Source: Frigoribacterium sp. Leaf8
Lineage (GTDB): Bacteria; Actinomycetota; Actinomycetes; Actinomycetales; Microbacteriaceae
Assembly: GCF_001421165.1 (NCBI RefSeq)
Contig: NZ_LMKB01000008.1
Location: forward strand, 53,187-117,186
Direction of reading: 5' to 3'
DNA: 64,000 nt
The position numbers were made by a program, and so were the translations under genes. This document shows, one piece after another, positions 20,271 through 28,773 of this stretch (position 1 is its first letter; each line of letters opens with the position of its first letter). Under the pieces are notes generated by a model. That model was not told the DNA's origin and searched no databases. It worked only from the letters and a program-made list of their open reading frames with translations.

Positions 20271-20350
20271 GGCGGAGGCGCCGGCCGACTCGCTGGCGGG
20301 GGCGCAGGCGGGCTCGCGGGCGGAGGCGCCGGCGGGCTCGCGGGCGGGCC
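20271..20350. repeat. 24-bp tandem repeat between convergent genes
   Basis: Three and a third imperfect copies (20271-20294, 20295-20318, 20319-20342, partial to 20350) of a GC-rich unit starting GGCGGAGGCGCC. Read on from the flavohaemoglobin frame past its TAG, it would encode Ala/Gly/Arg-rich peptide, so it may be a decayed C-terminal tail. Confidence 0.7.
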
Positions 20351-20354
20351 ACGC

Positions 20355-21524
20355 TCAGGGCGCGGGGCAGCTCTCGCGGAGCAGCACCTCGACCGGCAGG
20401 GTGACCCGCTGCGCGGGTGCTCCCGGGTCGGTCAGTCGCCGGACGACCGTCCGGACGGCGATGCGGCCGAGCTCGCCCATCGGCTGACGCACCGTGGTGA
20501 GCCGGGGCCGGGAGAACCGGCCGGCGTCGATGCCGTCGAACCCCGTCACGAGCACGCGACCGGGCACGTCGACGCCCTGCTCGCCGAAGACGTCGAGGAC
20601 GCCGAGGGCCGACTGGTCGTTCGCGCAGAGGACGGCTCCGGGCAGGTCGCCGGCCTCGAGCAGGGCCGCCGCCGCACGACGACCGCCGGCACGGGAGAAC
20701 TCGCCCGGCTCGACCCGGACCGTGACGCGCGCGCCGGACGCACGGTGCGCCTCGACGGCCCGGTCGAAACCGGCGTGACGGTCGAGTTCGTCGGGCGAGT
20801 CGGACGGTCCGGCGACGTAGGCGACGTCGCGAACCCCCCGCGACCCCAGCACGAAGTCGGTCAGGGCGTGCATGCCGGCGACGTTGTCGACGCCGACGTG
20901 GTCGAGGTCGTCGCCCGGTCGCGAGTCGGCGAGCACGACGACCGGGATGCGTCGTGCCACGTGCGCCAGCAGGTCGCCCGGCACCGTCTGGGCCAGCACC
21001 GCGAGCCCGTCGACCCGACCCGCGATGTCGTTGACCATCACCTCGCGGCTCGACCCCCGCCCGGCGGCGACCATGAGGGCGAAGCCCCGTCGCCAGGCCT
21101 CGACCTCGGCGCCGCGCAGCACCTCGTCGAAGTACAGGTTCGCCGGGTTCGACGCGTGGTCGCCCCGAGGAGGCGCGGTGAGGGTCGCCGCACCGCGGCC
21201 CGGGTCGACGACGGTCGGCGGGTCCGCCCGCTCGCGATCGTCGATCAGCGGGATGCGCGAGGCGTCCGACACCCGGGCCCAGTCGGGTTCGGGGCCGTCG
21301 ATGCCGTCGTGGCCCGGCAGGAAGAGGCCGAGCACGCCCGTGCGTCGGCCGGCGAGGCCGCGGGCCGCGCCGCTCGGCACGTAGCCGAGGGCACGCACCG
21401 ACTCGAGCACCCGGCTCCGGGTCTCGGGGCGCACGTCGTCGGGACGGCGCAGCACCCTCGACACCGTCGCGATCGACACGTCGGCGTGGGCGGCCACGTC
21501 GTAGACGGTCGGGGCCTTGGTCAC
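20355..21524 (-). CDS. LacI-family transcriptional regulator with an extra loop
   Basis: A 389-residue LacI-type repressor: helix-turn-helix and hinge at residues 5-60 (TVYDVAAHADVSIATVSRVL) and a periplasmic-binding-protein-like sensor domain. Residues about 75-127, right after the first strand (TGVLGLFLP), are a variable insertion compared with usual family members, which pass directly to NPYF/NLYFDEVLRGAE. The insertion carries the dispersed word (LTAPPRGD). GTG 21524 is preceded by a GGAGG site. By position and operator it probably controls the beta-glucoside importer operon on the other side of the flavohaemoglobin gene. Confidence 0.88.
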   Translation of the reverse strand: MTKAPTVYDVAAHADVSIATVSRVLRRPDDVRPETRSRVLESVRALGYVPSGAARGLAGRRTGVLGLFLPGHDGIDGPEPDWARVSDASRIPLIDDRERADPPTVVDPGRGAATLTAPPRGDHASNPANLYFDEVLRGAEVEAWRRGFALMVAAGRGSSREVMVNDIAGRVDGLAVLAQTVPGDLLAHVARRIPVVVLADSRPGDDLDHVGVDNVAGMHALTDFVLGSRGVRDVAYVAGPSDSPDELDRHAGFDRAVEAHRASGARVTVRVEPGEFSRAGGRRAAAALLEAGDLPGAVLCANDQSALGVLDVFGEQGVDVPGRVLVTGFDGIDAGRFSRPRLTTVRQPMGELGRIAVRTVVRRLTDPGAPAQRVTLPVEVLLRESCPAP

Positions 21525-21721
21525 GAGAGGTCCTCCAGGAGGGCGGCGGCGGGTCGCGGACCATCCTAGGTCGGTCGGTGCCCGGGGCCGACCCGCGCCT
21601 CCTGCCCCGGCCGGTGCGGGACGGCCGTCGGGTGCCGCCGGCGCGGACGTCGACGCGGGCGCCGTCGAGGGCGCCGTCGACGGACGTCGCGGGTGCCGTT
21701 TGTCGGAGTCGACGATGCGGG

Positions 21722-21736
21722 GCATACTCGGTATGC
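21722..21736. promoter_or_regulatory. Putative PadR operator overlapping -10 box
   Basis: GCATAC-TCG-GTATGC, a perfect 6-bp inverted repeat in front of the padR-ABC operon, overlapping a CATACT -10-like hexamer (21723-21728). It suits autoregulation by the PadR protein. Confidence 0.5.
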
Positions 21737-21781
21737 ACGGGCGCCACGAGGCGACGCCGCGACTCGACCACAGGAGGCCAC

Positions 21782-21817
21782 GTGACGGCACGACCGGACG
21801 GCGAGGCGGCCCCGTGA
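21782..21817 (+). other. Short leader ORF coupled to padR
   Basis: An 11-codon frame (MTARPDGEAAP) starts at GTG 21782 behind a perfect AGGAGG (21772-21777) and its TGA overlaps the padR GTG start (GTGA). The padR start itself lacks a good ribosome binding site, so translation may be coupled through this leader. Alternatively padR begins at ATG 21733 with a 27-residue extension. Confidence 0.35.
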
Positions 21818-22572
21818 CCGTGCGACTGGGCCTGCTGGCGATCCTCGACCAGGGCCCGGGGTACGGCTACCAGTTGCGCAGCGAGTTCGACCGACGCACC
21901 GGGTCCACCTGGCCGCTCAACGTCGGCCAGGTGTACTCCACCCTCGACCGGCTCGACCGCGACGGCCTCGTCGAGCGTGACGAGCCCTCGCCCCGCGACA
22001 CGTCGCCCGAGGCCGACGGGTCGCCGGGGTCCGACGGATCGCCCGGGTCCGACGGATCGCCCGGGTCCGACGGGTCGCCCGCCGCCGAGGCCTCGGTGGC
22101 GGGCACCGGGCAGGCCGCCGGAGAACACCAACGACTCTGGCGCATCACGGCCGCCGGACGGGCCGAGGTCGCCCACTGGCTCGGGACGGCCGTCGACACC
22201 CCCGACGCCACCCGTGACGAGCTGCCGCTCAAGTTCGCCCTCGCCGCGACCCTGCCGGGGGTGGACGTGGCGACGCTCGTGCAGACGCAGCGCCGCGCCT
22301 CCTTGGCGAAGCTGCAGCGACTCACCCGGACCAAGCACGCCGGGGGCGACCCGGAGGCGCCCGGCGAGTTCGCCTGGCGCCTCGTCGTCGACTCGATGAT
22401 CTTCGCGGCCGAGGCCGAGGTGCGCTGGCTCGACCACGTCGAGTCGAGCCTGCGCCGGGCGTCGCTCGCCGAACGGCAGTGGGCGGTCGAGGCCGTGGCC
22501 CCGACGACGAGCGGGCCCGGGTCCCCTGCCCGGACGCCGGGGCCGGCGCGGGCCGCACGAGGTCGGTCGTGA
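21814..22572 (+). CDS. PadR-family regulator with an expanded wing
   Basis: A 252-residue PadR protein. The winged helix (LGLLAILDQGPGYGYQLRSEFD...WPLNVGQVYSTLDRLDRDGLVE) is followed by a wing region (about residues 56-105) swollen by an 18-bp tandem repeat encoding GSDGSP, then the second strand (RLWRITAAGRAEVAHWL) and a C-terminal dimerisation helix domain. Its TGA overlaps the next start (GTGA), so it is co-transcribed with the ABC exporter, the usual arrangement for PadR regulators of drug or peptide exporters. A palindrome at 21722 is a likely binding site. Confidence 0.85.
   Translation: MTVRLGLLAILDQGPGYGYQLRSEFDRRTGSTWPLNVGQVYSTLDRLDRDGLVERDEPSPRDTSPEADGSPGSDGSPGSDGSPGSDGSPAAEASVAGTGQAAGEHQRLWRITAAGRAEVAHWLGTAVDTPDATRDELPLKFALAATLPGVDVATLVQTQRRASLAKLQRLTRTKHAGGDPEAPGEFAWRLVVDSMIFAAEAEVRWLDHVESSLRRASLAERQWAVEAVAPTTSGPGSPARTPGPARAARGRS
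22018..22086 (+). repeat. 18-bp tandem repeat inside padR
   Basis: About three and a half copies of the unit TCGCCCGGGTCCGACGGA, in frame, encoding (GSDGSP)n in the wing loop. Copy number could vary by slippage without shifting frame. Confidence 0.85.
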
Positions 22573-23297
22573 CCGAGCGCGCCGAGGTGCTGACCCTGCT
22601 CGCGGTGGGGCACGAACACGGAACCGGCGACCTCGCCCGCACCGCCCTCGACGGCGTGAGCCTGACCGTCCTCGAGGGCGAGCTGGTCGCCGTCATGGGC
22701 GCGTCCGGCTCGGGCAAGTCGACCTTGCTGGCGATCGCGGGCGGCCTGACGACGCCGACCGCAGGGCACGTGCAGGTCGACGGCACCTGGCTCGCCGACC
22801 TGAGCGCGGCCGAGGTCGCGCGGGTGCGACGACGGTCGGTCGGCTTCGTGTTCCAGCAGTTCAACCTCGTCTCGACGTTGACCGCGGCCGAGAACGTCGC
22901 CCTGCCGCTCGAACTCGACGGCATCGGCACCCGTGCCGCCCGGCGTGCCGCCGACGACGCGCTGGCCACCCTGGGCCTGGCCGCTCGAGGACGGGCCTTC
23001 CCCGCCGAGCTCTCGGGCGGCGAGCAGCAGCGCGTCGCGATCGCCCGCGCCCTCGTCGGCAGCCGTCGCCTGGTGCTCGCCGACGAGCCGACCGGCGCGC
23101 TCGACAGCAGCACGGGCGACGAGGTCATGGGCCTGTTGCGCGAACGGGTCGACGCGGGTGCCGCGGGCCTGCTCGTCACGCACGACGCCCGCCACGCCGC
23201 CTGGGCCGACCGGATCGTGTTCCTCCGCGACGGCCGCCTCGTCGACGAGTCCGCGCCGCGGGGGCCCGAGTCGCTGCTGACCCCGGAGGCGCGGTGA
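22569..23297 (+). CDS. ABC exporter ATPase, MacB/LolD type
   Basis: A 242-residue ATPase with Walker A GASGSGKST, Q-loop FVFQQFNLVSTLT, signature ELSGGEQQR and Walker B RLVLADEPTGALDSST, the DSSTG block being characteristic of the MacB/LolD/FtsE branch. It partners with the FtsX-type permease encoded next; both junctions are GTGA overlaps. The substrate is unknown; relatives handle antimicrobial peptides, lipoproteins or lipids. Confidence 0.92.
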   Translation: MTERAEVLTLLAVGHEHGTGDLARTALDGVSLTVLEGELVAVMGASGSGKSTLLAIAGGLTTPTAGHVQVDGTWLADLSAAEVARVRRRSVGFVFQQFNLVSTLTAAENVALPLELDGIGTRAARRAADDALATLGLAARGRAFPAELSGGEQQRVAIARALVGSRRLVLADEPTGALDSSTGDEVMGLLRERVDAGAAGLLVTHDARHAAWADRIVFLRDGRLVDESAPRGPESLLTPEAR

Positions 23298-26098
23298 CGG
23301 CCGGCGGCCTCGTCGCGCGTCGACAGGTGCTCAGGCGCCTGCGCGAGTACGTGATGGTCGTGCTGCTGATCGCGCTGCCCGTGGCCGGCGCCTCGGGGGC
23401 GGCGGTGCTCGTCGCGAGCGCGATGCCCACGACCCGGCAGGAGATCACCTCGACGCTGGGCCAGACGGCCGCCCGGGTGCACTGGACCGGCTACGAGACC
23501 CGGCAGTCCGTCCGGGGGCTGAACCAGTGGTCGGGCGACGAGGTGACCTACCGCCCGCCGGCCGACGTCGTGCCCGGGGTCGAGCGGACGCTCACCCTGC
23601 GCACCCTCTGGACCCGGGTCGGCACGTCCCCTGCCGGCGTCGTGATCGGACCGGTGACCGACCCGGCCTTCGAGGGCCGTTACGTGCTCGAGCGGGGGCG
23701 GGCCGCCGAGCGGGGCGACGAGGTGCTCGTCACGCCCGCCCTCGCCCGCGACGACGGGCTCGAGACGGGATCGACCACGACCGTGCACCGCGTCCCCGGC
23801 GCCGACGGCCCGCGCGACCTCGAGGTCACGGTCGTCGGCATCATGTCCGAGGTCGGCGGCGGCACGGACGACCGGCAGGTGTTCGCCCGCGACGACCTGG
23901 CGGCGGGCCTGCCCGACCCGTCGTCGACGACCTCGGCGTCGTCGACGTCGTCCGAGCAGTACCTCGTGGGCGACGCCGTCGACTGGGACGAGGTGCGCGA
24001 GTTGGGGCGCGCGGGATTCGTCGTCTGGTCGGCGGCGGTGGTCGCCGACCCTCCGCCCGAGGGCACCCCCGGGCTCGAGAGCGAGGCGGGTTACGGCAGC
24101 ACGGGCACCTACGCCGCCCTCGGCGTGGTCTTCGCCGTCTTCGCCGGCGCCGAGGTCGCCCTGCTCGCGGGGGCGGCCTTCGGGGTCGGGGCCCGTCGGC
24201 AACGCCGCACCCTGGCCGTGCTCGCCGCGGTCGGGGCCGACCAGCGCACGCTGACCCGGATCGTGACGCGGCAGGGGGTGTGGGTCGGCGTCGTCGCCGC
24301 GGTCACCGGTCTCGCCGTGGGCGTCGACCTCGGCATCGGCGTCGTCGCCCTCGCCCGTCGAGCCGGCGTCGACGTGGGCCCGTTCGCCTTCTGGGGCGTC
24401 CACGTCCCCGGGGTCGTGGTCGCGGGCATCGGACTCTTCGCCGTCGCCGTGTCGTGGATCGCGGCCGTGGTGCCCGCGCGCCGTGCCGCCCGGGTCGACG
24501 TGATGGACTCGCTGCGCGGCGGGACGGCCTCCGGCGCGGTGGACGCCGCGTCGGACCGGGGCCGCGGCCGACGGTCCGCCGTGCTCGCCGGCGTCCTCGT
24601 CGTCGGCGGCGTCCTCGCCTGCTTCGGGGCGGGATGGGTCTCGTACGCCACCTCGGTCCCGGTCGGCTCGCGCTGGTGGTGGGCGGCGTTCGTCGGCCTC
24701 GCGGTCTCCGCCGTGGCCGCCCTCGTCGGCGTCCTGCTGCTCGTGCCGGCGCTCGTCCGTCGGCTCGGGCGCGCGTCCACGCTCGCACCCATGCCGTTGC
24801 GGCTCGCCCTGCGCGACGCCTCCCACGGCGCCGCCCGCACGGCTCCCGCCGTGGCGGCCGTCACCACGGCGGTGTTCGTCGCGGTGTTCGGCGTCTCGAT
24901 GTCGACCGCGGCCGCACGACAGTCCGAGGACTCCTTCTACCGCCCCTACCCGGCGGGCACCGTGGCGATCTCGTACGACCAGGCGTCCGACCTCCGCGTG
25001 CCGGGCGGCTCCCCCGAGGCGGCCTCGCTCGACTCCGCGGCCGTCGCCGCCGTCGCGCGCGGCCTCCCGGTGAGCGACCGTGCCGTGTGGCAGACCCCGG
25101 TCCCCAGCGGTTACGACTCGAACGGCGCCCCGGTCGCCGTCGACGCGGTCACGCCGTGGGCCGTGCTGACCGTCCCCGACCGTTGCGACTCGTCGACGGG
25201 GCGCCTCGAGGGCCTGTCGTCCCGTGAGGCGCAGCGGATCACCGATGCCGACCCTGCCTGCGACTACCCGCTCGGGTCGTTCACGTCACAGGACAACATC
25301 ATCGTGACCGACGAGGACGGCCTCGCCGTGACCCTGGGGGCCGCTCCGTCCACGGCCGCCCGCGCCGCGTTCGAGTCGGGCGGCGTCATCGCCTTCGACC
25401 CGTCGCTCGTCGTCGACGGCGAGGCCACCATCGGTCTCGCCACCCCGGCCGATGTCGTGGACGGCTTCGACGCCTCGGCCACCCCCTCGACGTCCGTGTC
25501 GCTCCCGGCCGTCGTCCAGCGTCCGACGACGCTCAGCACCGGGGCCGTCCTGATGAGCCCCGGCACCGCCGAGCGGCTGGGCTTCGAGCTGACCCAGCGT
25601 GCCGTCGTGATGGTCACCGACCGGCAACCGACCGAGGACGAGGCCGCCGGCCTCCGGGCCGCGGTCACCACCGCCACCGACGGCCGGGCGACGGTCGAGA
25701 CGAGTCCCGTCGATCGGGGCCTCGACCTGGCCCTCGTCCTGGCACTCCTCGCGACGACCCTCGTCTGCGCCGCGGCGGCCGCGGTCGCCTTGGGGCTGGC
25801 CCGCGCCGAGGGCCTGAGCGACCAGGTGACCATGCAGGCCGTCGGAGGCACGGACGCCCAGCGACGCGCCATGTCGTTCTGGCAGGGCGTGGTGGTCGTG
25901 GGCACGGGTGCCGTGCTGGGCACGATCCTGGGGCTGGTGCCGACGGGGGCCATGGTCTGGGCCTCGGACCTGCCGTTCGCCCCACCGTGGTGGGTGCTCG
26001 CCGTCGTGGCCGTCGGGCTTCCCCTCGTCGTCGCCGCCGGCAGTGCCCTGACGAGCCGTCGACCGGCCTCCCTCGTGCGACGACCCGTGCTGGACTGA
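23294..26098 (+). CDS. FtsX-like ABC permease
   Basis: A 934-residue membrane protein with two FtsX modules: N-terminal membrane helix and a long extracytoplasmic domain, three helices around 270-410, a central pair of helices (about 430-490), a second extracytoplasmic domain and three C-terminal helices. This ten-helix plan matches actinobacterial mechanotransmission-type permeases that work with a MacB/LolD ATPase. The GTG start overlaps the ATPase stop and uses GGAGG from a copy of the dispersed word as its ribosome binding site. It is convergent with the subtilase gene. Confidence 0.88.
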   Translation: MTAGGLVARRQVLRRLREYVMVVLLIALPVAGASGAAVLVASAMPTTRQEITSTLGQTAARVHWTGYETRQSVRGLNQWSGDEVTYRPPADVVPGVERTLTLRTLWTRVGTSPAGVVIGPVTDPAFEGRYVLERGRAAERGDEVLVTPALARDDGLETGSTTTVHRVPGADGPRDLEVTVVGIMSEVGGGTDDRQVFARDDLAAGLPDPSSTTSASSTSSEQYLVGDAVDWDEVRELGRAGFVVWSAAVVADPPPEGTPGLESEAGYGSTGTYAALGVVFAVFAGAEVALLAGAAFGVGARRQRRTLAVLAAVGADQRTLTRIVTRQGVWVGVVAAVTGLAVGVDLGIGVVALARRAGVDVGPFAFWGVHVPGVVVAGIGLFAVAVSWIAAVVPARRAARVDVMDSLRGGTASGAVDAASDRGRGRRSAVLAGVLVVGGVLACFGAGWVSYATSVPVGSRWWWAAFVGLAVSAVAALVGVLLLVPALVRRLGRASTLAPMPLRLALRDASHGAARTAPAVAAVTTAVFVAVFGVSMSTAAARQSEDSFYRPYPAGTVAISYDQASDLRVPGGSPEAASLDSAAVAAVARGLPVSDRAVWQTPVPSGYDSNGAPVAVDAVTPWAVLTVPDRCDSSTGRLEGLSSREAQRITDADPACDYPLGSFTSQDNIIVTDEDGLAVTLGAAPSTAARAAFESGGVIAFDPSLVVDGEATIGLATPADVVDGFDASATPSTSVSLPAVVQRPTTLSTGAVLMSPGTAERLGFELTQRAVVMVTDRQPTEDEAAGLRAAVTTATDGRATVETSPVDRGLDLALVLALLATTLVCAAAAAVALGLARAEGLSDQVTMQAVGGTDAQRRAMSFWQGVVVVGTGAVLGTILGLVPTGAMVWASDLPFAPPWWVLAVVAVGLPLVVAAGSALTSRRPASLVRRPVLD

Positions 26099-26116
26099 CG
26101 AGCGGGCGGGCCGCCG

Positions 26117-28624
26117 CTAGCGGGTCTCGTCGACGCGACGACGCCGCCCGACGCCGACGCCGACCACGCCGAACGCGACGATCAACAGGGCGGCGAGGGC
26201 CACGGGACCCGGCTCCGAACCGGTCCACGCGAGAGCGGCCGAGGAGGCGCGGGCCGGGTCGGCGGCGAGCGGGCGCCCCGGGGCACCCGTCGGGACGACG
26301 GCCTCGCCCGGCGAGGAGCCCGGCGTGGGCGACGCCGACCCCGGACCGGCCGGTGCGGCCCCGGGCTCGGCCGGGACGCCGGCCTCGTCACCCGGCACGG
26401 GAGCCGGGACCGGGTCGACGGCGAAGAGGACGGCGGTACCGGTCGCCGAGACGACGTCGTCCACGGTCCAGGTGACGGCCGAGACCTGCCAGGCACCGGC
26501 GGCGAGGCCGGCGAACGTCGCGCGGAACGTGCCGTCCTGCTCGGCACGGACCGTCGAGGACTCGGCAGCGGCGGGAGCGGCCGCCAAGGCCCGGGCCGTC
26601 GCGGGCAGGTCCCCGGCGGGCAGGTCCCCGGCGGGCGGGCTCCCGGCGGGCTCGACGGTGACGGCGACGCGGGCGGAGTCGATCGAAGTGCCCTCGACGA
26701 CCACGGCCTGCCCCGAGGGCAGACGGTCGCCGTCGGCCGGTGAGGTGACGACCGGGCCGGCCAGCGCCTCCTGCACCTCGACGTCGACGACCGCGCCCGA
26801 GCCCGACGACCCGACCACGGAGAACGACAGGGGACCCGTCGGGGTGCCGGGCGAGAGCCGGACGGGCAGCTGGACCCGGCCACGCTGATCGGCGACGGTC
26901 GACGTCGAGTCGTCGAACGCGTCGCCCTCGGCCCGGACCGTCTCACCGGGCACGAAGCCGGCGCCCCGCAGGGTGGCCGCCGCGCCCGCCTGCAGCACGC
27001 CGTCGGGGGCGACGGCGACCGCCCCGCGTCCCCGGTCTTCGGTCACGGCCGCGAAAGCGTCGACCATGCCGGCCCCGAAGTACTCGGAGGGAGTCTCGCC
27101 GCCGGCCTGCCGGGCGAGCAGGTCCCGCAGTTCGGCCGGGGTCGCGCCCGGGTGCACGCTCGCCAGCAGGGCCGCGACCCCGGCGACGTGCGGAGCCGCC
27201 ATCGAGGTCCCGCTGAGGGCGGCGAACCCGCCACCGGGGACCGTGCTGAGCACGGCGGCCCCGGGGGCCGTCAGGTCCACGACGCCCGCACCGTAGTTCG
27301 AGAACCGGGACTTCTCGATCGAGCTGCCGCCCTGCTGGGCCGACGAGACGGTGACGACGCCGTCGACCTCGGCGGGCAGCTGCGAGCACCCCTGCGAGAC
27401 GTCGCGCCCCGGCTGCGGGGTCGAGTCGTTCGGGCTGAGCGAGTCGGCGGTCTTGTGGGCGAGGTCGACGGCGACGGCACCGACCGTGGCGTTGCCGGCG
27501 GCCGCCACGTCGAGGACGCCCTCGTGCTGGGACCAGGCGACCGCCCGCGCGACCGCGTCGAGGGCCGGGGCCTGGTCGGGGTCGGCCGAGCACCAGGCGG
27601 CCCACGGGTCGACGAAGAAGCTCGCGTTCGTCACGTCCATCTGCTGCTGCGCCGCCCACATGTAGCCGCAGATCGCGTACTCGGGGTAGATGAAGCCGTC
27701 CGCGTCGACGACCTTGACGCTGGCCAGCCGCACGCCCGGCGCGACCCCGACGACACCCCGGCCGTCGTCGGCCGCGGCGATGATGCCCGCCACGTGCGTG
27801 CCGTGCTCGCGGGTGCTCGTCGCGGCGTCGGACGACGGCGCCCAGGCGGCGGGGTCGGGGTCGGCGACGCCGTCCACGCTGCAACCCACGGAGGCGGCCG
27901 GGTCGACCTGCGAGACGAGGTCGGGGTGCGTCGCGTCGATGCCGCTGTCGAGCACGCCGACCAGCACGGCGGGGGTCCCGGGCTGCACCGCACGCGCCTC
28001 GGCGGCGTGGACGGCCTGGTCGTTCCACCGCCGCTCCTCGCCGGGATCGGCGACGTCGGCGACCCGCTCGGCCAGACCGGTCGCCTGCACTCCCGTCGAC
28101 GGGACGGCAGAGGACTCGGCGTCGCCACCCGCGTCGGCGTCGGGCGTCGCACGGACGGCGGCCGTCCGGGTCGGGCCGGCCGACTCGACGGACGAGGAGG
28201 CGCGGACCCGGTCGACGAAACCGGCGGCGGTCGACCGAGCGGTCACCACCCCGATCTCGTCCCACCGGGCGAGGACGGTGCCGCCCGCGGCGACCACCGC
28301 GGCCGAGGCCGCCTCGGTCGTGACGGCGCCCGGCACCGCGTTGACGACGTAGTTCATCGCATCGACGGCAGCCGCGGCGGGGGCGGCGGGGGCTGCGGGG
28401 GCTGCGGCAGGCGTCGCGCTCGAGGCGGGCGCGGAGAGCTCGGGCACGCCGGCCGTGGGGGCCGGTGACGAGGAGGCCGTCGGAGCCGGTGACGAGGCGG
28501 CGGTCGCCGGGGCGTCCGCGGCGACGGCCGTGACCGGTGCGAACACGAGGACCGCGGCGAGCGCTGCCCCACCCACGGCACGGGTCGATCGACGAGCGGG
28601 ACGGCGTCGAGGGCTGTGGGTCAC
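26117..28624 (-). CDS. Secreted subtilisin-like serine protease (S8)
   Basis: An 835-residue protein: signal peptide (about 1-36, ending AVAADA), Pro/Ala-rich and prodomain-like region, then a peptidase S8 domain with Asp in GVLDSGIDATHPDL, His in HGTHVAGIIAA and Ser in GTSMAAPHVAGVAALL. The C-terminal part has Ig-like sequence, a Pro/Gly/Ala-rich stalk, and a wall-sorting-like end: LAWTGS, membrane helix, then RRRRVDETR. It is therefore probably cell-surface anchored. GTG 28624 follows a TATCGT box by six bases, indicating a leaderless mRNA. Substrate unknown. Confidence 0.9.
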   Translation of the reverse strand: MTHSPRRRPARRSTRAVGGAALAAVLVFAPVTAVAADAPATAASSPAPTASSSPAPTAGVPELSAPASSATPAAAPAAPAAPAAAAVDAMNYVVNAVPGAVTTEAASAAVVAAGGTVLARWDEIGVVTARSTAAGFVDRVRASSSVESAGPTRTAAVRATPDADAGGDAESSAVPSTGVQATGLAERVADVADPGEERRWNDQAVHAAEARAVQPGTPAVLVGVLDSGIDATHPDLVSQVDPAASVGCSVDGVADPDPAAWAPSSDAATSTREHGTHVAGIIAAADDGRGVVGVAPGVRLASVKVVDADGFIYPEYAICGYMWAAQQQMDVTNASFFVDPWAAWCSADPDQAPALDAVARAVAWSQHEGVLDVAAAGNATVGAVAVDLAHKTADSLSPNDSTPQPGRDVSQGCSQLPAEVDGVVTVSSAQQGGSSIEKSRFSNYGAGVVDLTAPGAAVLSTVPGGGFAALSGTSMAAPHVAGVAALLASVHPGATPAELRDLLARQAGGETPSEYFGAGMVDAFAAVTEDRGRGAVAVAPDGVLQAGAAATLRGAGFVPGETVRAEGDAFDDSTSTVADQRGRVQLPVRLSPGTPTGPLSFSVVGSSGSGAVVDVEVQEALAGPVVTSPADGDRLPSGQAVVVEGTSIDSARVAVTVEPAGSPPAGDLPAGDLPATARALAAAPAAAESSTVRAEQDGTFRATFAGLAAGAWQVSAVTWTVDDVVSATGTAVLFAVDPVPAPVPGDEAGVPAEPGAAPAGPGSASPTPGSSPGEAVVPTGAPGRPLAADPARASSAALAWTGSEPGPVALAALLIVAFGVVGVGVGRRRRVDETR

Positions 28625-28630
28625 CTGGCA

Positions 28631-28636
28631 ACGATA
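28631..28636 (-). promoter_or_regulatory. -10 box, leaderless promoter of the subtilase
   Basis: TATCGT on the minus strand, six bases before the GTG start codon. Confidence 0.55.
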
Positions 28637-28773
28637 GGCGGCGACCGGTCACGACGGGGTCACGATCCCGCCTCCCGTTCGAGGGACTCGCGGACGAGGC
28701 GGCTAGGCGGCCCGGCGCCCCGGGGCCCGTGCTCGTCCGGGCGTCAGGTGGCCGGGCGTCTGACGGCCGGACG

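Noticed and set aside
18691..22437. A 3.7-kb minus-strand open frame across flavohaemoglobin, lacI and padR
   Set aside because: It is antisense to flavohaemoglobin and PadR and in a shifted frame through LacI; the true proteins have full conserved domains on their own frames.
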